A stretch of DNA of 64,000 nt from Curtobacterium pusillum (GCF_007673235.1 NZ_VDZH01000001.1:487261-551260); one strand, 5' to 3'. Counted from the first letter of the stretch, positions 50,139-60,477 are shown. The notes: generated by a model not told the origin, from the sequence alone. Made by a program: numbers and translations.

Positions 50139-50972
50139 TCAGGCCGCCAGCTGCTGGTCGTCGAGGTCGGCGTCGCTGCCCTTGCCCTTGTTCTTGGCAC
50201 CCTTCGCCTTGGCGTCCCCACCACGGGCGGCCGGCGGGACCATCGCGGTGAGCCGCTCCCCGAGCAGTCGGGGCTGGCTGCCCGCCTGCACCGCCAGGAG
50301 CCCCTCCATCAGGAGCGTCTGCCGGTCGGCTTCGAGCTGCGCGAGCTTCCGGAGCTTGCCGCCGATCGGCAGCCAGAGGAAGTTCGCGGTGAGCAGGCCC
50401 CAGAGCGTCGCGACGAACGCACTGGCGATGAGCGGGCCGAGCTCGTCCGGCTTGCCGAGGTTCGCGAGGACGTGGGTGAGCGAGACGACCGTCCCGATGA
50501 TGCCGACCGTCGGTGCGAACCCGCCGAGGCCCATGAAGAACGCGCTCGCGCTCCGCACCGGGGCGGCGTTCGACTCGATCTCGTCCTCGAGCAGGATCCG
50601 CAGCTCGTCGCCGTCGGTGCCGTCCGCGATGTTCTGCAGGGCCTTCTTCATGAACGGGTCGTCGTGCTTGTCGGCCTCCTGCTCGAGCGCGAGCAGACCG
50701 TTCGCACGGGCCGTCTCGGCGAGCCCCACCACGTCGTCGATGACGGCCTGCGGCGGGGTGACCTTGCCGGTGAACGCCTTCGGCACCGCCTTGAAGCTGG
50801 CGATCGCGTCCTTGAGTGTCGTGCTCGCGATGCCGCAGCCGATCGTGGCACCGAACACGAGGAGCATCGGCGCCGGCAGGAACAGCCCCGCGAGCTCGAC
50901 GTGCTCCATCTCGACCATGCCGAACAGCGCGCCGAACGCGACGAGGATGCCGATGATCGTTGCGATGTCCAC
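50139..50972 (-). CDS. motA: Flagellar stator protein MotA
   Basis: A 277-residue stator subunit with four membrane helices. Helices 1-2 are at the N-terminus (IATIIGILVAFGALFGMVEM; GLFLPAPMLLVFGATIGCGI); helices 3-4 are APTVGIIGTVVSLTHVLANL and ASAFVATLWGLLTANFLWLP, holding the conserved proline and threonine. The cytosolic loop between them engages FliG. The Lys-rich C-terminal tail (AKAKGAKNKGKGSD) is an add-on. GTG start one base after flbD. Confidence 0.96.
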   Translation of the reverse strand: MDIATIIGILVAFGALFGMVEMEHVELAGLFLPAPMLLVFGATIGCGIASTTLKDAIASFKAVPKAFTGKVTPPQAVIDDVVGLAETARANGLLALEQEADKHDDPFMKKALQNIADGTDGDELRILLEDEIESNAAPVRSASAFFMGLGGFAPTVGIIGTVVSLTHVLANLGKPDELGPLIASAFVATLWGLLTANFLWLPIGGKLRKLAQLEADRQTLLMEGLLAVQAGSQPRLLGERLTAMVPPAARGGDAKAKGAKNKGKGSDADLDDQQLAA

Positions 50973-50973
50973 G

Positions 50974-51255
50974 TCAGCGACCCCCGTCCTGCGTGCGGAG
51001 GGGCGCGACCGCGGCGAGCGTCGGCTGGGGCCCCGTCGCGTTCCGGGTGGTCGGCAGGTCGGTGCCGTAGGCCATGCCGACGATGCGGGCGCGGTACGCG
51101 GCGATGAGGTCGATGACGTCGGCCATGGACTCGCGGACGATGTACTTGGCACCGTCGACCATGATGAGCGTCGTGTCCGGCGTCTCCTGGATGCGCTCCA
51201 CGAGATCGGGGTTCACAGCGAATCCGCTGCCGTTCAGTCGTGTGACGACGATCAT
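50974..51255 (-). CDS. flbD: FlbD-family flagellar protein
   Basis: A 93-residue small protein: MIVVTRLNGSGFAVNPDLVE, then RIQETPDTTLIMVDGAKYIVRE. It is the SwrD/FlbD type found before motA in Gram-positive flagellar operons, where SwrD raises motor power. The last 25 residues are unconserved. It is the first gene of the operon here; AGGACGG precedes the ATG. In most relatives flgE and other hook genes lie just upstream, but here non-coding repeat DNA does. Confidence 0.92.
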   Translation of the reverse strand: MIVVTRLNGSGFAVNPDLVERIQETPDTTLIMVDGAKYIVRESMADVIDLIAAYRARIVGMAYGTDLPTTRNATGPQPTLAAVAPLRTQDGGR

Positions 51256-51396
51256 GGCCCGTCCTGGTTCTCGATCGTCCCGCCGCCGTCCGTGGGGCGG
51301 GATGCGGCCCGTCCGTGGGCCTGCACGAGGGACTATCGGCGGGCGCTGCGGTGCCGTTAGTGCCGGTCGCGGCGGTTGCACCGAAGTGTTGCGCGC
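51256..51396. other. Presumed promoter region of the flagellar operon
   Basis: The 140 bases upstream of flbD carry no gene. On the minus strand the operon's promoter and leader must lie here or within the repeat array. No clear sigma-28-type sequence was found by eye. Confidence 0.4.
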
Positions 51397-51878
51397 GCAA
51401 GGAGCGACACCGCGGCTGTCGTACGACGACCGCCTTGTCGCACGATGCACACGCAAGAAGCGACACCGCGGCTGTCGCACGACGACAGTCTTGTCGCAGG
51501 ATGCACGCGCGACGACCGCTGGCCCGTCGCTCGCCGCCACGCGCCCCTCAGTCCGGCGCATGCGCGCGCAAGGAGCGACACCGCGCCTGTCGTACGACGA
51601 CCGTCTTGTCGCACGATGCACGCGCAACCGTTGCGCACGCAAGAAGCGACACCGCGGCTGTCGCACGACGACCGTCTTGTCGCACGATGCACACGCAACC
51701 GTTGCACGCGCAAGAAGCGACACCGCGGCTGTCGTTCGACGACCGTCTTGTCGCACGATGCACGCGCAACGACCGCTGGCCCGCCGCTCGCCGCCACACG
51801 CCCCTCAGTCCGGCGCATGCGCGCGCAAGGAGCGACACCGCGGCTGTCGCACGACGACCGTCTTGTCGCACGATGCAC
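51397..51878. repeat. Array of six 54-bp repeats
   Basis: Six copies of a 54-bp unit beginning GCAAGRAGCGACACCGCGGC and ending TTGTCGCACGATGCAC, at 51397, 51453, 51568, 51639, 51710 and 51825 (starts). Spacers are 2, 61, 17, 17 and 61 bases; the two 61-base spacers are near-identical to each other, as are the two 17-base ones. Each unit contains internal stems (CGACA...TGTCG; CGAC...TTGTCG). Because unit-plus-spacer lengths are not multiples of three, the repeated peptides seen in every frame are artefacts. Not CRISPR: spacers are not unique. Confidence 0.92.
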
Positions 51879-52011
51879 ACGCAACGACCACCGACCCGGC
51901 CCCCGCCGCAACCCGCCGGAACTCTCACCGATGGTGTATTCCCACCCCGATCCTGAGAAACCTGGGCGTTGTACCCCCGTCTTTATCTCATGACCGTGTT
52001 ACGTTGGCGCC
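51879..52011 (+). promoter_or_regulatory. Upstream region of the HTH-MurA gene
   Basis: About 130 bases without a gene. TTGTAC at 51969, TTTATCT at 51982 and GTTACGTT at 51998 are AT-richer elements that could form the promoter; spacing is not canonical. No ribosome site precedes the ATG (GTTGGCGCC), so the mRNA may be leaderless. Confidence 0.35.
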
Positions 52012-53586
52012 ATGTCCGACACCACCACCGTCGTCACGCCGACCGCCACGGCCGTCACCACCGCCGCACCCCTCCGCGAGGTCGGCGCCCTCATCCGCGG
52101 CGCACGCAAGGGCCGCAGCATGACCCAGGCGCAGCTCGCCGAACGCGTCGGCACCAGCCAGAGCGCGATCAACCGCATCGAGCAGGGCGGGCAGAACCTC
52201 TCCCTCGAGATGCTCACCCGCATCAGCGATGCCCTCGACCAGCAGATCGTCTCGATCGGCGGCGCCCCGCAGCGTGCCCACCTGCGCGTGCAGGGCGGCC
52301 GGAAGCTCAGCGGCTCGATCGCCGTGAACTCGAGCAAGAACGCCGCCGTCGCACTCCTCTGCGCCTCGCTGCTCAACCGCGGCGTCACCCGCCTGCACAA
52401 GGTCGCCCGGATCGTCGAGGTCGACCGCATCATCGACGTGCTCCGTAGCCTCGGCGCGAGCGTCACGTGGTCGGAGGACGGCGAGACCCTCGAGATCGTC
52501 GCCCCGTCGGACCTGCGGCTCGACGCGATCGACGCCGACGCCGCCCGTCGCACCCGCAGCGTCCTGATGTTCCTCGGACCGTTGAGCGGCCGGTACGAGT
52601 CCTTCCGGCTCCCCTACGCCGGTGGCTGCGACCTCGGCACCCGCACGGTCGAGCCGCACCTCATCGCGCTGCGGCCCTTCGGCGTCGACGTCGAGGCGAC
52701 CTCCGGCTGGTACGAGGTCGGCGTGGCGAACCAGGACGTCCCGGCGAAGTCCGTCGTCCTCACCGAACGCGGTGACACGGTCACCGAGAACGCGATCCTC
52801 GCTGCGGCCGCCCGCGACGGCGAGACCGTGATCCGCAACGCCAGCCCCAACTACATGGTGCAGGACCTCTGCTTCTTCCTCGAGCTCCTCGGGGTGCAGG
52901 TCGAGGGCATCGGCACGACGACGCTCCGCATCACGGGCAAGAGCCGCATCGACGAGGTCGTGGACTACTGGCCGAGCGAGGACCCGGTCGAGGCGATGAG
53001 CCTGCTGACCGCCGGGATCGTCACGGCGTCGACGCTCACCGTGACCCGCGCGCCGATCGAGTTCCTCGAGATCGAGCTCGCGACCTTGGCCGAGATGGGC
53101 CTGCGCTTCGACGTCTCCGACGAGTACGCCGCCGCGAACGGCCGCACCCGCCTGGTCGACATCACGGTGCACCCGTCCGAGCTGCACGCCCCGATCGACA
53201 AGATCCACGCCATGCCGTTCCCGGGCCTGAACATCGACAACCTGCCGTTCTTCGTCGTCATCGCTGCGATGGCCGAGGGCACCACGCTCGTGCACGACTG
53301 GGTCTACGAGGGCCGGGCGATCCACCTGCTCGACCTGACCCGACTCGGCGCGAGCGTCACCCTGCGCGACCCGCACCGCCTCGACGTCACCGGTCCGACG
53401 CACTTCTCCGGTGCCGAGGTCAGCTGCCCGCCGGCGCTCCGTCCCGCGGTGGTCATCCTGCTCGCGATGCTCGCCGCGAAGGGCGAGAGCGTCCTGCGCA
53501 ACGTCGGCATCATCGCCCGCGGGTACGAGCAGCTCCAGGAGCGACTGAACTCGCTCGGCGCGTCCATCGAGACGTTCCACGACTGA
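52012..53586 (+). CDS. XRE helix-turn-helix fused to a MurA-like enolpyruvyl transferase
   Basis: A 524-residue fusion. Residues 22-78 form an XRE/Cro-type DNA-binding domain (SMTQAQLAERVGTSQSAINRIEQG). Residues 88-524 are a MurA/EPSP-synthase fold: NSSKNAAVALL (the Lys-Asn pair at 109-110), LGPLSGRY, and AGGCDLGTR with Cys206 aligning with the catalytic Cys115 of E. coli MurA. The usual FPTDMQ stretch is changed to LNIDNLPFF, keeping only the Asp. MurA adds enolpyruvate to UDP-GlcNAc in the first step of peptidoglycan synthesis. Whether this version is catalytic, a regulator sensing UDP-GlcNAc, or both, is not visible. Confidence 0.85.
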   Translation: MSDTTTVVTPTATAVTTAAPLREVGALIRGARKGRSMTQAQLAERVGTSQSAINRIEQGGQNLSLEMLTRISDALDQQIVSIGGAPQRAHLRVQGGRKLSGSIAVNSSKNAAVALLCASLLNRGVTRLHKVARIVEVDRIIDVLRSLGASVTWSEDGETLEIVAPSDLRLDAIDADAARRTRSVLMFLGPLSGRYESFRLPYAGGCDLGTRTVEPHLIALRPFGVDVEATSGWYEVGVANQDVPAKSVVLTERGDTVTENAILAAAARDGETVIRNASPNYMVQDLCFFLELLGVQVEGIGTTTLRITGKSRIDEVVDYWPSEDPVEAMSLLTAGIVTASTLTVTRAPIEFLEIELATLAEMGLRFDVSDEYAAANGRTRLVDITVHPSELHAPIDKIHAMPFPGLNIDNLPFFVVIAAMAEGTTLVHDWVYEGRAIHLLDLTRLGASVTLRDPHRLDVTGPTHFSGAEVSCPPALRPAVVILLAMLAAKGESVLRNVGIIARGYEQLQERLNSLGASIETFHD

Positions 53587-53610
53587 AACCGGTCCGCCCA
53601 GCGTGACCCG

Positions 53611-53642
53611 ACGGCCCGTCCCCGCAAGTGGGGACGGGCCGT
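53611..53642 (+). terminator. Terminator of the HTH-MurA gene
   Basis: ACGGCCCGTCCCC and GGGGACGGGCCGT pair perfectly across GCAAGT, 25 bases after the stop. Confidence 0.85.
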
Positions 53643-53732
53643 CACCCGTTCTGCGGGAACCGACCCGTGCCTCCAGGCCGATGCCCAGGAGCGCTCCACT
53701 GCCCACCCAGGCCGACGGTGCTGGATGGGGTG

Positions 53733-54872
53733 ATGGCCACGAGATCGCTCCTGACCGTCCCGCTCCTGCTCACCGTCGCGGCGGCCGCCGTCGCCTGGTT
53801 CGTGCTCGGGCCGGCCGCGGCACTCGCCTTCGCGGCGCTCGCGCTCCTCGAGATCGCGATGGCCGCGGACTCCTCCGTGCCGATGGCCGGCATCGCCGGC
53901 CGCCTGCACTCCCCCGCACGACGGCTGTTCCTGTCGCTCGGCATCGTCGCGGGGGTCCTGGCGATGCGCCTGCTGCTCCCACCGGCCGCCGTGGCGGTCG
54001 GGGACGCCACCGACCCGGCGAGCTCGGTGGGCGAGGCGGTCTTCGCGCCGGGTTCCTTCTCGGCCCACCTCGCCGAGGTCCGGCCCGCCCTCGCCGCCTT
54101 CGGCGCCGCCTTCATCTGGTTGGTCTTCGCGGAGTACCTGTTCAACACGGACCGCGCGTCGCGCAGGTCCTGGCTGGGCCGTCTGGAGGCACGGCTCGCC
54201 CGGGTCGCGCGCCCTCGCGTCTGGTCGTTGGTCACCGCCGGCACCGGGGTGGTGCTCACCGCGGTGCTGGTGGGGGTCGACGCCGGGTGGGCCCCCGGGC
54301 GGCTCCTGCCGGTGGTGCTCGGCGGGGTCGCGGGCATCGGCGCGTACCTGCTGTCGAAGCGGGTGGCGGCGTGGGCACTCGGCGGCCTGACGTCGTCGGA
54401 CACGGCGTCGGTGGGGACGGGCGGCGCCTGGCGGATCCACGCCTACGCCTCGACGGTGGTCTTCGAACGGGGGCTCGTCGTGTTCATGCTGTTCGAGATC
54501 CTCGACGGGGTGTACAGCCTGTCCGGTTCCGGGGTCCTCGGCGGCGACGGGCTAAGCGCGCTCGAGCAGGCGGCGGTCGCGGTCGCCGCCATCGGGGTCG
54601 GGGCGGTCTTCCTGGCCCGGTTGACCTCACGGCTGGACGAGGCAGCAGGGCTGAAGCGGCTCCGCTACCTCAAGGCCGGCGCCGCGTACGTGCTCGGGAT
54701 CCTCGCGGTGCTGCTGTGGACGAGCCTGCTCGTGCCGATCCCGGGCGTCGTCGTCGGGTGGTTCGGCAGCGTCGTGATCGGCCTGGCGCTCGCGACCTCG
54801 TTGCCGTGGCGTGCGTGGTGGAAGCGGGCGCGTCGAGGCCTCACCGGCCGGACCCGGATCGCACGGGGCTGA
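53733..54872 (+). CDS. DUF475 (TerC-like) integral membrane protein
   Basis: A 379-residue membrane protein with about nine hydrophobic segments. DUF475 features: LEIAMAADSSVPMAGIAGRL, FAEYLFNTDR, and FERGLVVFMLFEILDGVYSLSGS. The acidic residues within membrane segments are as in the TerC superfamily, whose members export metal ions (for example Mn). An ATG at 53733 or the GTG just before it is the start. The 3' end overlaps the convergent hutI gene by 32 bases. A copy of the dispersed GGAGGCACGG motif sits in a cytosolic loop (RLEARLARV). Confidence 0.82.
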   Translation: MATRSLLTVPLLLTVAAAAVAWFVLGPAAALAFAALALLEIAMAADSSVPMAGIAGRLHSPARRLFLSLGIVAGVLAMRLLLPPAAVAVGDATDPASSVGEAVFAPGSFSAHLAEVRPALAAFGAAFIWLVFAEYLFNTDRASRRSWLGRLEARLARVARPRVWSLVTAGTGVVLTAVLVGVDAGWAPGRLLPVVLGGVAGIGAYLLSKRVAAWALGGLTSSDTASVGTGGAWRIHAYASTVVFERGLVVFMLFEILDGVYSLSGSGVLGGDGLSALEQAAVAVAAIGVGAVFLARLTSRLDEAAGLKRLRYLKAGAAYVLGILAVLLWTSLLVPIPGVVVGWFGSVVIGLALATSLPWRAWWKRARRGLTGRTRIARG

Positions 54873-56079
54873 CCGGCGCCGGCACCCGGACGCCACGGCG
54901 CCAGGTCGCGACCGTCAGCGGCATGCCCGGGCGGTAGGCGATGTGCGCGGCGGTCAGGGCGTCGAGGACCTGCAGGTCGGCCGGTCCCCCGATGCGCAGG
55001 CTGCCGACGGCGTCGTCCCCGTGGTCGAGCCCGAGGGCTGCGGCGCCGCCGAGGGTGGCGGCCGCGAGGGCCTCCTCGAGCGTCAAGTGCTGCTGCAGGA
55101 CGGCCGTGGCCACCTGGAACTGCATCGACGACGTGAACGAGGTCCCCGGGTTGCAGTTCGACGCCAGGGCGATCCGGACGCCGGCGTCGACGAGCCGCCG
55201 GGCGGGGGCGAACGGCGCGCGGGTCGACAGGTCGCACGCCGGCAGCAGCGTCGCGATCGTCGACGACCCCGCGAGGGCGTGGACGTCGGCGTCGGACAGG
55301 TGGTTGCAGTGGTCGACGCTCGCGGCGCCGAGTTCCACGGCGAGGGCGACGCCGCCGCTCTCGCCGAGCTGGTTGCCGTGCACCCGGAGCCCCAGGCCGG
55401 CCCGGCGTCCGGCGAGCAGCACCCGGCGGGACTCGTCCGGGGTGAACGCTCCCGCTTCGCAGAACACGTCGACGAACTGCGCGTGCGGGGCGACCGCGTC
55501 GAGCATCGGTCCGGTGACGAGGTCGAGGTAGGCGTCGCGGTCGGTGCCCTCCGGGACGACGTGCGCGCCGAGGTAGGTCACGACGTCCGCCACCCGGGCC
55601 GCGATCCGGGCGAGCCGCTCCTCGGTCGCGACGTCGAGGCCGTACCCCGTCTTCGCCTCGATGGTCGTCGTGCCCTGGGCCGCGGCACCGTCGACGATCG
55701 CACGCGCACCGGCGAGCAGGTCGGACTCCGAGGCCGCGCGGGTGGCACGGACGGTGGTCATGATGCCGCCCGCGGCGTACGGCCGGCCGGCCATCCGGTC
55801 GACGAACTCGGTGGAACGGTCGCCGGCGAACACGAGGTGCGTGTGCGGGTCGACCCAGCCGGGCAGGACCGTGCGCCCACCCACGCTCGTGCGGACGTCG
55901 GCGTCCGGGGCGTCCGATCGCGCACCGATCCACGCCACCCGGCCGTCCTCGACGACGAGCGCCTGGTCGTGCCGGGTGACGGCGGCCGCCGCGGCGTCGC
56001 CGCCGACCGCGCCGGAAGCCTCGCCGGAGGGGTCGAGCGTCCGCAGTTCGCCGATGTCGGTGATGAGCTCGCTGGTCAC
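54841..56079 (-). CDS. hutI: Imidazolonepropionase (HutI-like)
   Basis: A 412-residue amidohydrolase that hydrolyses imidazolonepropionate to N-formimino-L-glutamate in histidine breakdown. Metal motif HTH in LPGWVDPHTHLVFAGDR; VHGNQLGES and VDHCNHLSD hold the further His residues. Odd: the metal Asp expected in the (S/T)DxNPG motif is Asn here (ASNCNPGTSF, near residue 330). GTG start 56079 chosen for GGAGG at 8 bases and the GTGA overlap with hutF; the ATG six codons upstream is weaker. Last gene of the hut operon. Confidence 0.87.
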   Translation of the reverse strand: MTSELITDIGELRTLDPSGEASGAVGGDAAAAAVTRHDQALVVEDGRVAWIGARSDAPDADVRTSVGGRTVLPGWVDPHTHLVFAGDRSTEFVDRMAGRPYAAGGIMTTVRATRAASESDLLAGARAIVDGAAAQGTTTIEAKTGYGLDVATEERLARIAARVADVVTYLGAHVVPEGTDRDAYLDLVTGPMLDAVAPHAQFVDVFCEAGAFTPDESRRVLLAGRRAGLGLRVHGNQLGESGGVALAVELGAASVDHCNHLSDADVHALAGSSTIATLLPACDLSTRAPFAPARRLVDAGVRIALASNCNPGTSFTSSMQFQVATAVLQQHLTLEEALAAATLGGAAALGLDHGDDAVGSLRIGGPADLQVLDALTAAHIAYRPGMPLTVATWRRGVRVPAPVSPVRSGSGR

Positions 56080-57404
56080 CGGTGGTCCTCCGTCCATGCC
56101 GTCAGCAGGTCCGCGGGTGCGCGGTCATCCGCCAGTCTGCCGTCGACGGCGCGCACGGTCCCGCCGACGACCACGCGCTGGACGTCCGACGCGGTCGCGG
56201 TGAGCACGAGCTGCGGCACCGCCGAACCCGTCGTCCGGACGCTCGCCGGGTCGACCTCGACGAGGTCGCACCAGGCACCCACCGCGATGCCGCCGCGCAG
56301 GCCGAGCGCCCGGTAGCCGGCCGTGCCCCGAGCGGCGTCGAGCTCGGCGGGGCTGAAGACACCGCGCCGCCGTGCGGCCAGGCGTTCCCCGGCCTCGAGC
56401 CCGCGGACCTCCAGGAACGGGTCGACCACGGCGTTCTGGTCGGACCCGAGCGCGATCACGGCGCCGGCGTCGGCGAGGCGCCGGGCCGGACCGATCCCGT
56501 CGCCGAGGTCGGCCTCGGTGGTCGGGCAGATGACCGCGGTGACCCCGGCGGACCCGAGGAGCGTGATCTCGTCGTCGTCGAGATGCGTGGCGTGCACGAC
56601 GCTCAGCCGCGGCGAGAGTGCGCCGGCGTCCGCGAGCACCCGCGTCGGCCGGGCACCCCACGCAGCGAGGCTCCGGGCGTTCTCGGCCGGCTGCTCGGAC
56701 AGGTGCACGTGCAGCGGGACGTCGTCCGGCAGTGCGCCGGCGATCACGGCGACGTCGTGGGGACGCACCGCCCGTACCGAGTGCACCGCCGCGCCGACCG
56801 TCACGAGGGAGTCGTCGCCGACGGCGTCCCGGAGGGCGTGCCAGCGGTCGAGCCACGCGGCCGCGGTGCCGTCGCCGAAGCGCCGCTGCTCGGGGGCGAG
56901 CGGTTCACCGGGCGCACCGGTCAGGTAGCAGGTGTCCAGGAGCGTGAGGCGGATCCCGACGTCGCGGGCGGCGTCGGCCAGCGCGAGCCCGATCGCGTTC
57001 GGGTCGTCGTGGGGGGTGCCGTCCGGCCGGTGGTGCACGTAGTGGAACTCCCCCACGGCGGTCCACCCGGCGGCCAGCATCTCCCCGAAGACCCCGACCG
57101 CGAGCGCACGGTACGAGTCCGGGTCGAGGGCTCCGGCAGCGCGGTACATCGCCGTGCGCCACTGCCAGAAGTCGCCGCCGTCGCCGTGGGTCCGGCCGCG
57201 CAGCACCCGGTGGAAGGCGTGCGAGTGGGCGTTCCCCGACCCGACGAGCACGGTGCCGAGCCGGAGGTCGCCCGGAGCCGCGGGGACGCCGGGTTCGACG
57301 GCGGTGATCCGCCCGTCCGGCCCGACCCCGAGACGAACGTCGTCCACCGCCACGCCGTCGACCAACGCCGTCGCGCAGTGCACCGGACGCACCGCGGCGG
57401 TCAC
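56076..57404 (-). CDS. hutF: Formimidoylglutamate deiminase (HutF-like)
   Basis: A 442-residue amidohydrolase that deiminates N-formimino-L-glutamate to N-formyl-L-glutamate plus ammonia. Family motifs: GNAHSHAFHRVLRGRTH, GEFHYVHHRPDG, HVHLSEQPAENARS, VHATHLDDDE, CPTTEADLGDGIGPAR. The late metal motif reads LGSDQNAVVDP; many relatives have His instead of the Asn. GTG start overlapping the M20 gene (GTGA). HutF plus a downstream hydrolase defines the five-step histidine pathway. Confidence 0.88.
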   Translation of the reverse strand: MTAAVRPVHCATALVDGVAVDDVRLGVGPDGRITAVEPGVPAAPGDLRLGTVLVGSGNAHSHAFHRVLRGRTHGDGGDFWQWRTAMYRAAGALDPDSYRALAVGVFGEMLAAGWTAVGEFHYVHHRPDGTPHDDPNAIGLALADAARDVGIRLTLLDTCYLTGAPGEPLAPEQRRFGDGTAAAWLDRWHALRDAVGDDSLVTVGAAVHSVRAVRPHDVAVIAGALPDDVPLHVHLSEQPAENARSLAAWGARPTRVLADAGALSPRLSVVHATHLDDDEITLLGSAGVTAVICPTTEADLGDGIGPARRLADAGAVIALGSDQNAVVDPFLEVRGLEAGERLAARRRGVFSPAELDAARGTAGYRALGLRGGIAVGAWCDLVEVDPASVRTTGSAVPQLVLTATASDVQRVVVGGTVRAVDGRLADDRAPADLLTAWTEDHR

Positions 57405-58627
57405 GTCAGCTCCCGCATCACCCGGGTGAGCGCGTCCACGCCGGCGGCGCAGTCGTCGGCGTCGGACCACTCCTCGGGCGCGTGCGACACCCCGGTCGGG
57501 TTCCGGACGAACAGCATCGCCGAGGGGACGTGCGCGGACAGCACGCCGGCGTCGTGCCCGGCGCCGGTCGGCAGCACGGGGACCGCGGGACCGTCGGCAC
57601 CGACGAGCACCCGGTCGATCGCCGTGCGCGGTCCGTCCGGGAAGTCGACCCGGGCCGACCAGGACTCCTCGGTGACCTCCACGTCGCAGCCGTTCGCGGT
57701 GGCCGCCGCACGAGCCGTGGCGGTGATCTCGGCGACCACGGTCTGCGTGACGGCGTCGTCCCCGGCGCGGGCGTCGAGCCAGAACTCGACCGCCGACGCG
57801 ATCACGTTCGTCCCACCCGGCACCGAGCGGAGCCGACCGACGGTCGCACGCGCGTCGCCGTGCTGCCGTGCGAGCGACGGGATCCCGGCGATGACGGCGG
57901 CCGCGGCCACCATCGGGTCGCGCCGGTCGGCCATCAGCGTCGCCCCGGCGTGGTTGCCCTGCCCGGTGAACCGGAACCGCCAGCGGCCGTGCCCGAGGAT
58001 GCTCGACGCCACCGCGACCGGCGCACCGAGGTCGACCAGCCCGCGCCCCTGCTCCACGTGCAGCTCGACGAACGTGCCGATGCCGGACAGCCGATCAGGG
58101 TCCGGACCGACGCCGGACGGGTCGATGCCCGCTGAGGCGAGCACTGCCTCCAGGCTGGTGCCGTCGGCGTCCGTCAACGCGAGCGCGCGTTCCGGGCTGA
58201 TGGCGCCGCTCAGCAGGCGCGAGCCGAGGCAGGCGACGCCGAAGCGCGAGCCCTCTTCCTCGGCGAAGACGGCGATCGCGGTCGGGCGCGAGGGCCGGTG
58301 TCCCTCGGCCTGCAGCCGGGCGACCGCGTCGAGGGCCGACACGACGCCGAGCGGGCCGTCGAACGCGCCGCCGCCGGGCACGGAGTCGAGGTGGGACCCG
58401 GTGATGAACGCGTCCGGGCCGGGCGCGCCCCACCAGGCCCAGGTGTTGCCGTTGCGGTCGACCTCGACGTCGAGGCCGAGTCGGGTCGCGCGCTCGACGA
58501 ACCAGTCGCGCAGGGTGCGTTCGGCGTCGTCGAGCAGGTGCCGCGTGTACCCGCCGCGGACGTGGTCGCGACCGACGTCGGCGATCTCGGCGAGTCCGGG
58601 CAGGACGGTCGCGCCGGAGTCCGTCAC
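57401..58627 (-). CDS. M20-family amidohydrolase (allantoate amidohydrolase-like), candidate N-formylglutamate hydrolase
   Basis: A 408-residue binuclear metal amidohydrolase of the allantoate/N-carbamoyl-amino-acid hydrolase group. Metal residues are visible in GSHLDSVPGGGAFDG, EEEGSRFGVACLGSRLL, VELHVEQG and the C-terminal GVSHAPEEWSD; the dimer segment has GQGNHAGATLMADRRDP. No HutG is encoded here, and the gene lies between hutU and hutF in one operon. So it probably performs the missing last step, N-formylglutamate to glutamate plus formate. This follows context; the family itself acts on N-carbamoyl compounds. Confidence 0.85.
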   Translation of the reverse strand: MTDSGATVLPGLAEIADVGRDHVRGGYTRHLLDDAERTLRDWFVERATRLGLDVEVDRNGNTWAWWGAPGPDAFITGSHLDSVPGGGAFDGPLGVVSALDAVARLQAEGHRPSRPTAIAVFAEEEGSRFGVACLGSRLLSGAISPERALALTDADGTSLEAVLASAGIDPSGVGPDPDRLSGIGTFVELHVEQGRGLVDLGAPVAVASSILGHGRWRFRFTGQGNHAGATLMADRRDPMVAAAAVIAGIPSLARQHGDARATVGRLRSVPGGTNVIASAVEFWLDARAGDDAVTQTVVAEITATARAAATANGCDVEVTEESWSARVDFPDGPRTAIDRVLVGADGPAVPVLPTGAGHDAGVLSAHVPSAMLFVRNPTGVSHAPEEWSDADDCAAGVDALTRVMRELT

Positions 58628-58629
58628 GC

Positions 58630-60327
<1,698 letters not shown>

Positions 60328-60459
60328 GGTGGCTCCTTCGTCGCTGGTCTCGCCGCCCGGCCGGGCGCCGGTCCGTCGGTATCCGCCGGGCCCTGCCCGT
60401 CGGCGTTCCTCCATCTGACATGAGACGCCCGGGTGCGCGGACCCCACGACGCCAGATAG

Positions 60460-60477
60460 TGTCCGGGATACCGGACA
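60460..60477. promoter_or_regulatory. Palindromic operator between hutU and iclR
   Basis: TGTCCGG-GATA-CCGGACA: 7-bp perfect arms, 27 bases before the IclR start and 133 bases before hutU. Likely IclR binding site controlling both divergent units. Confidence 0.55.

Noticed and set aside
50974-51756. Protein with repeated peptide units (CDKTVVVRQPRCR-like) encoded across the array
   Set aside because: The period of the repeats is not a multiple of three, so the same peptides appear in different frames on both strands. Only the flbD part of that frame (to 51255) is real.
51397-51878. CRISPR array
   Set aside because: Repeats are regular but spacers are 2-61 bases and repeat among themselves; no cas genes are in the window.
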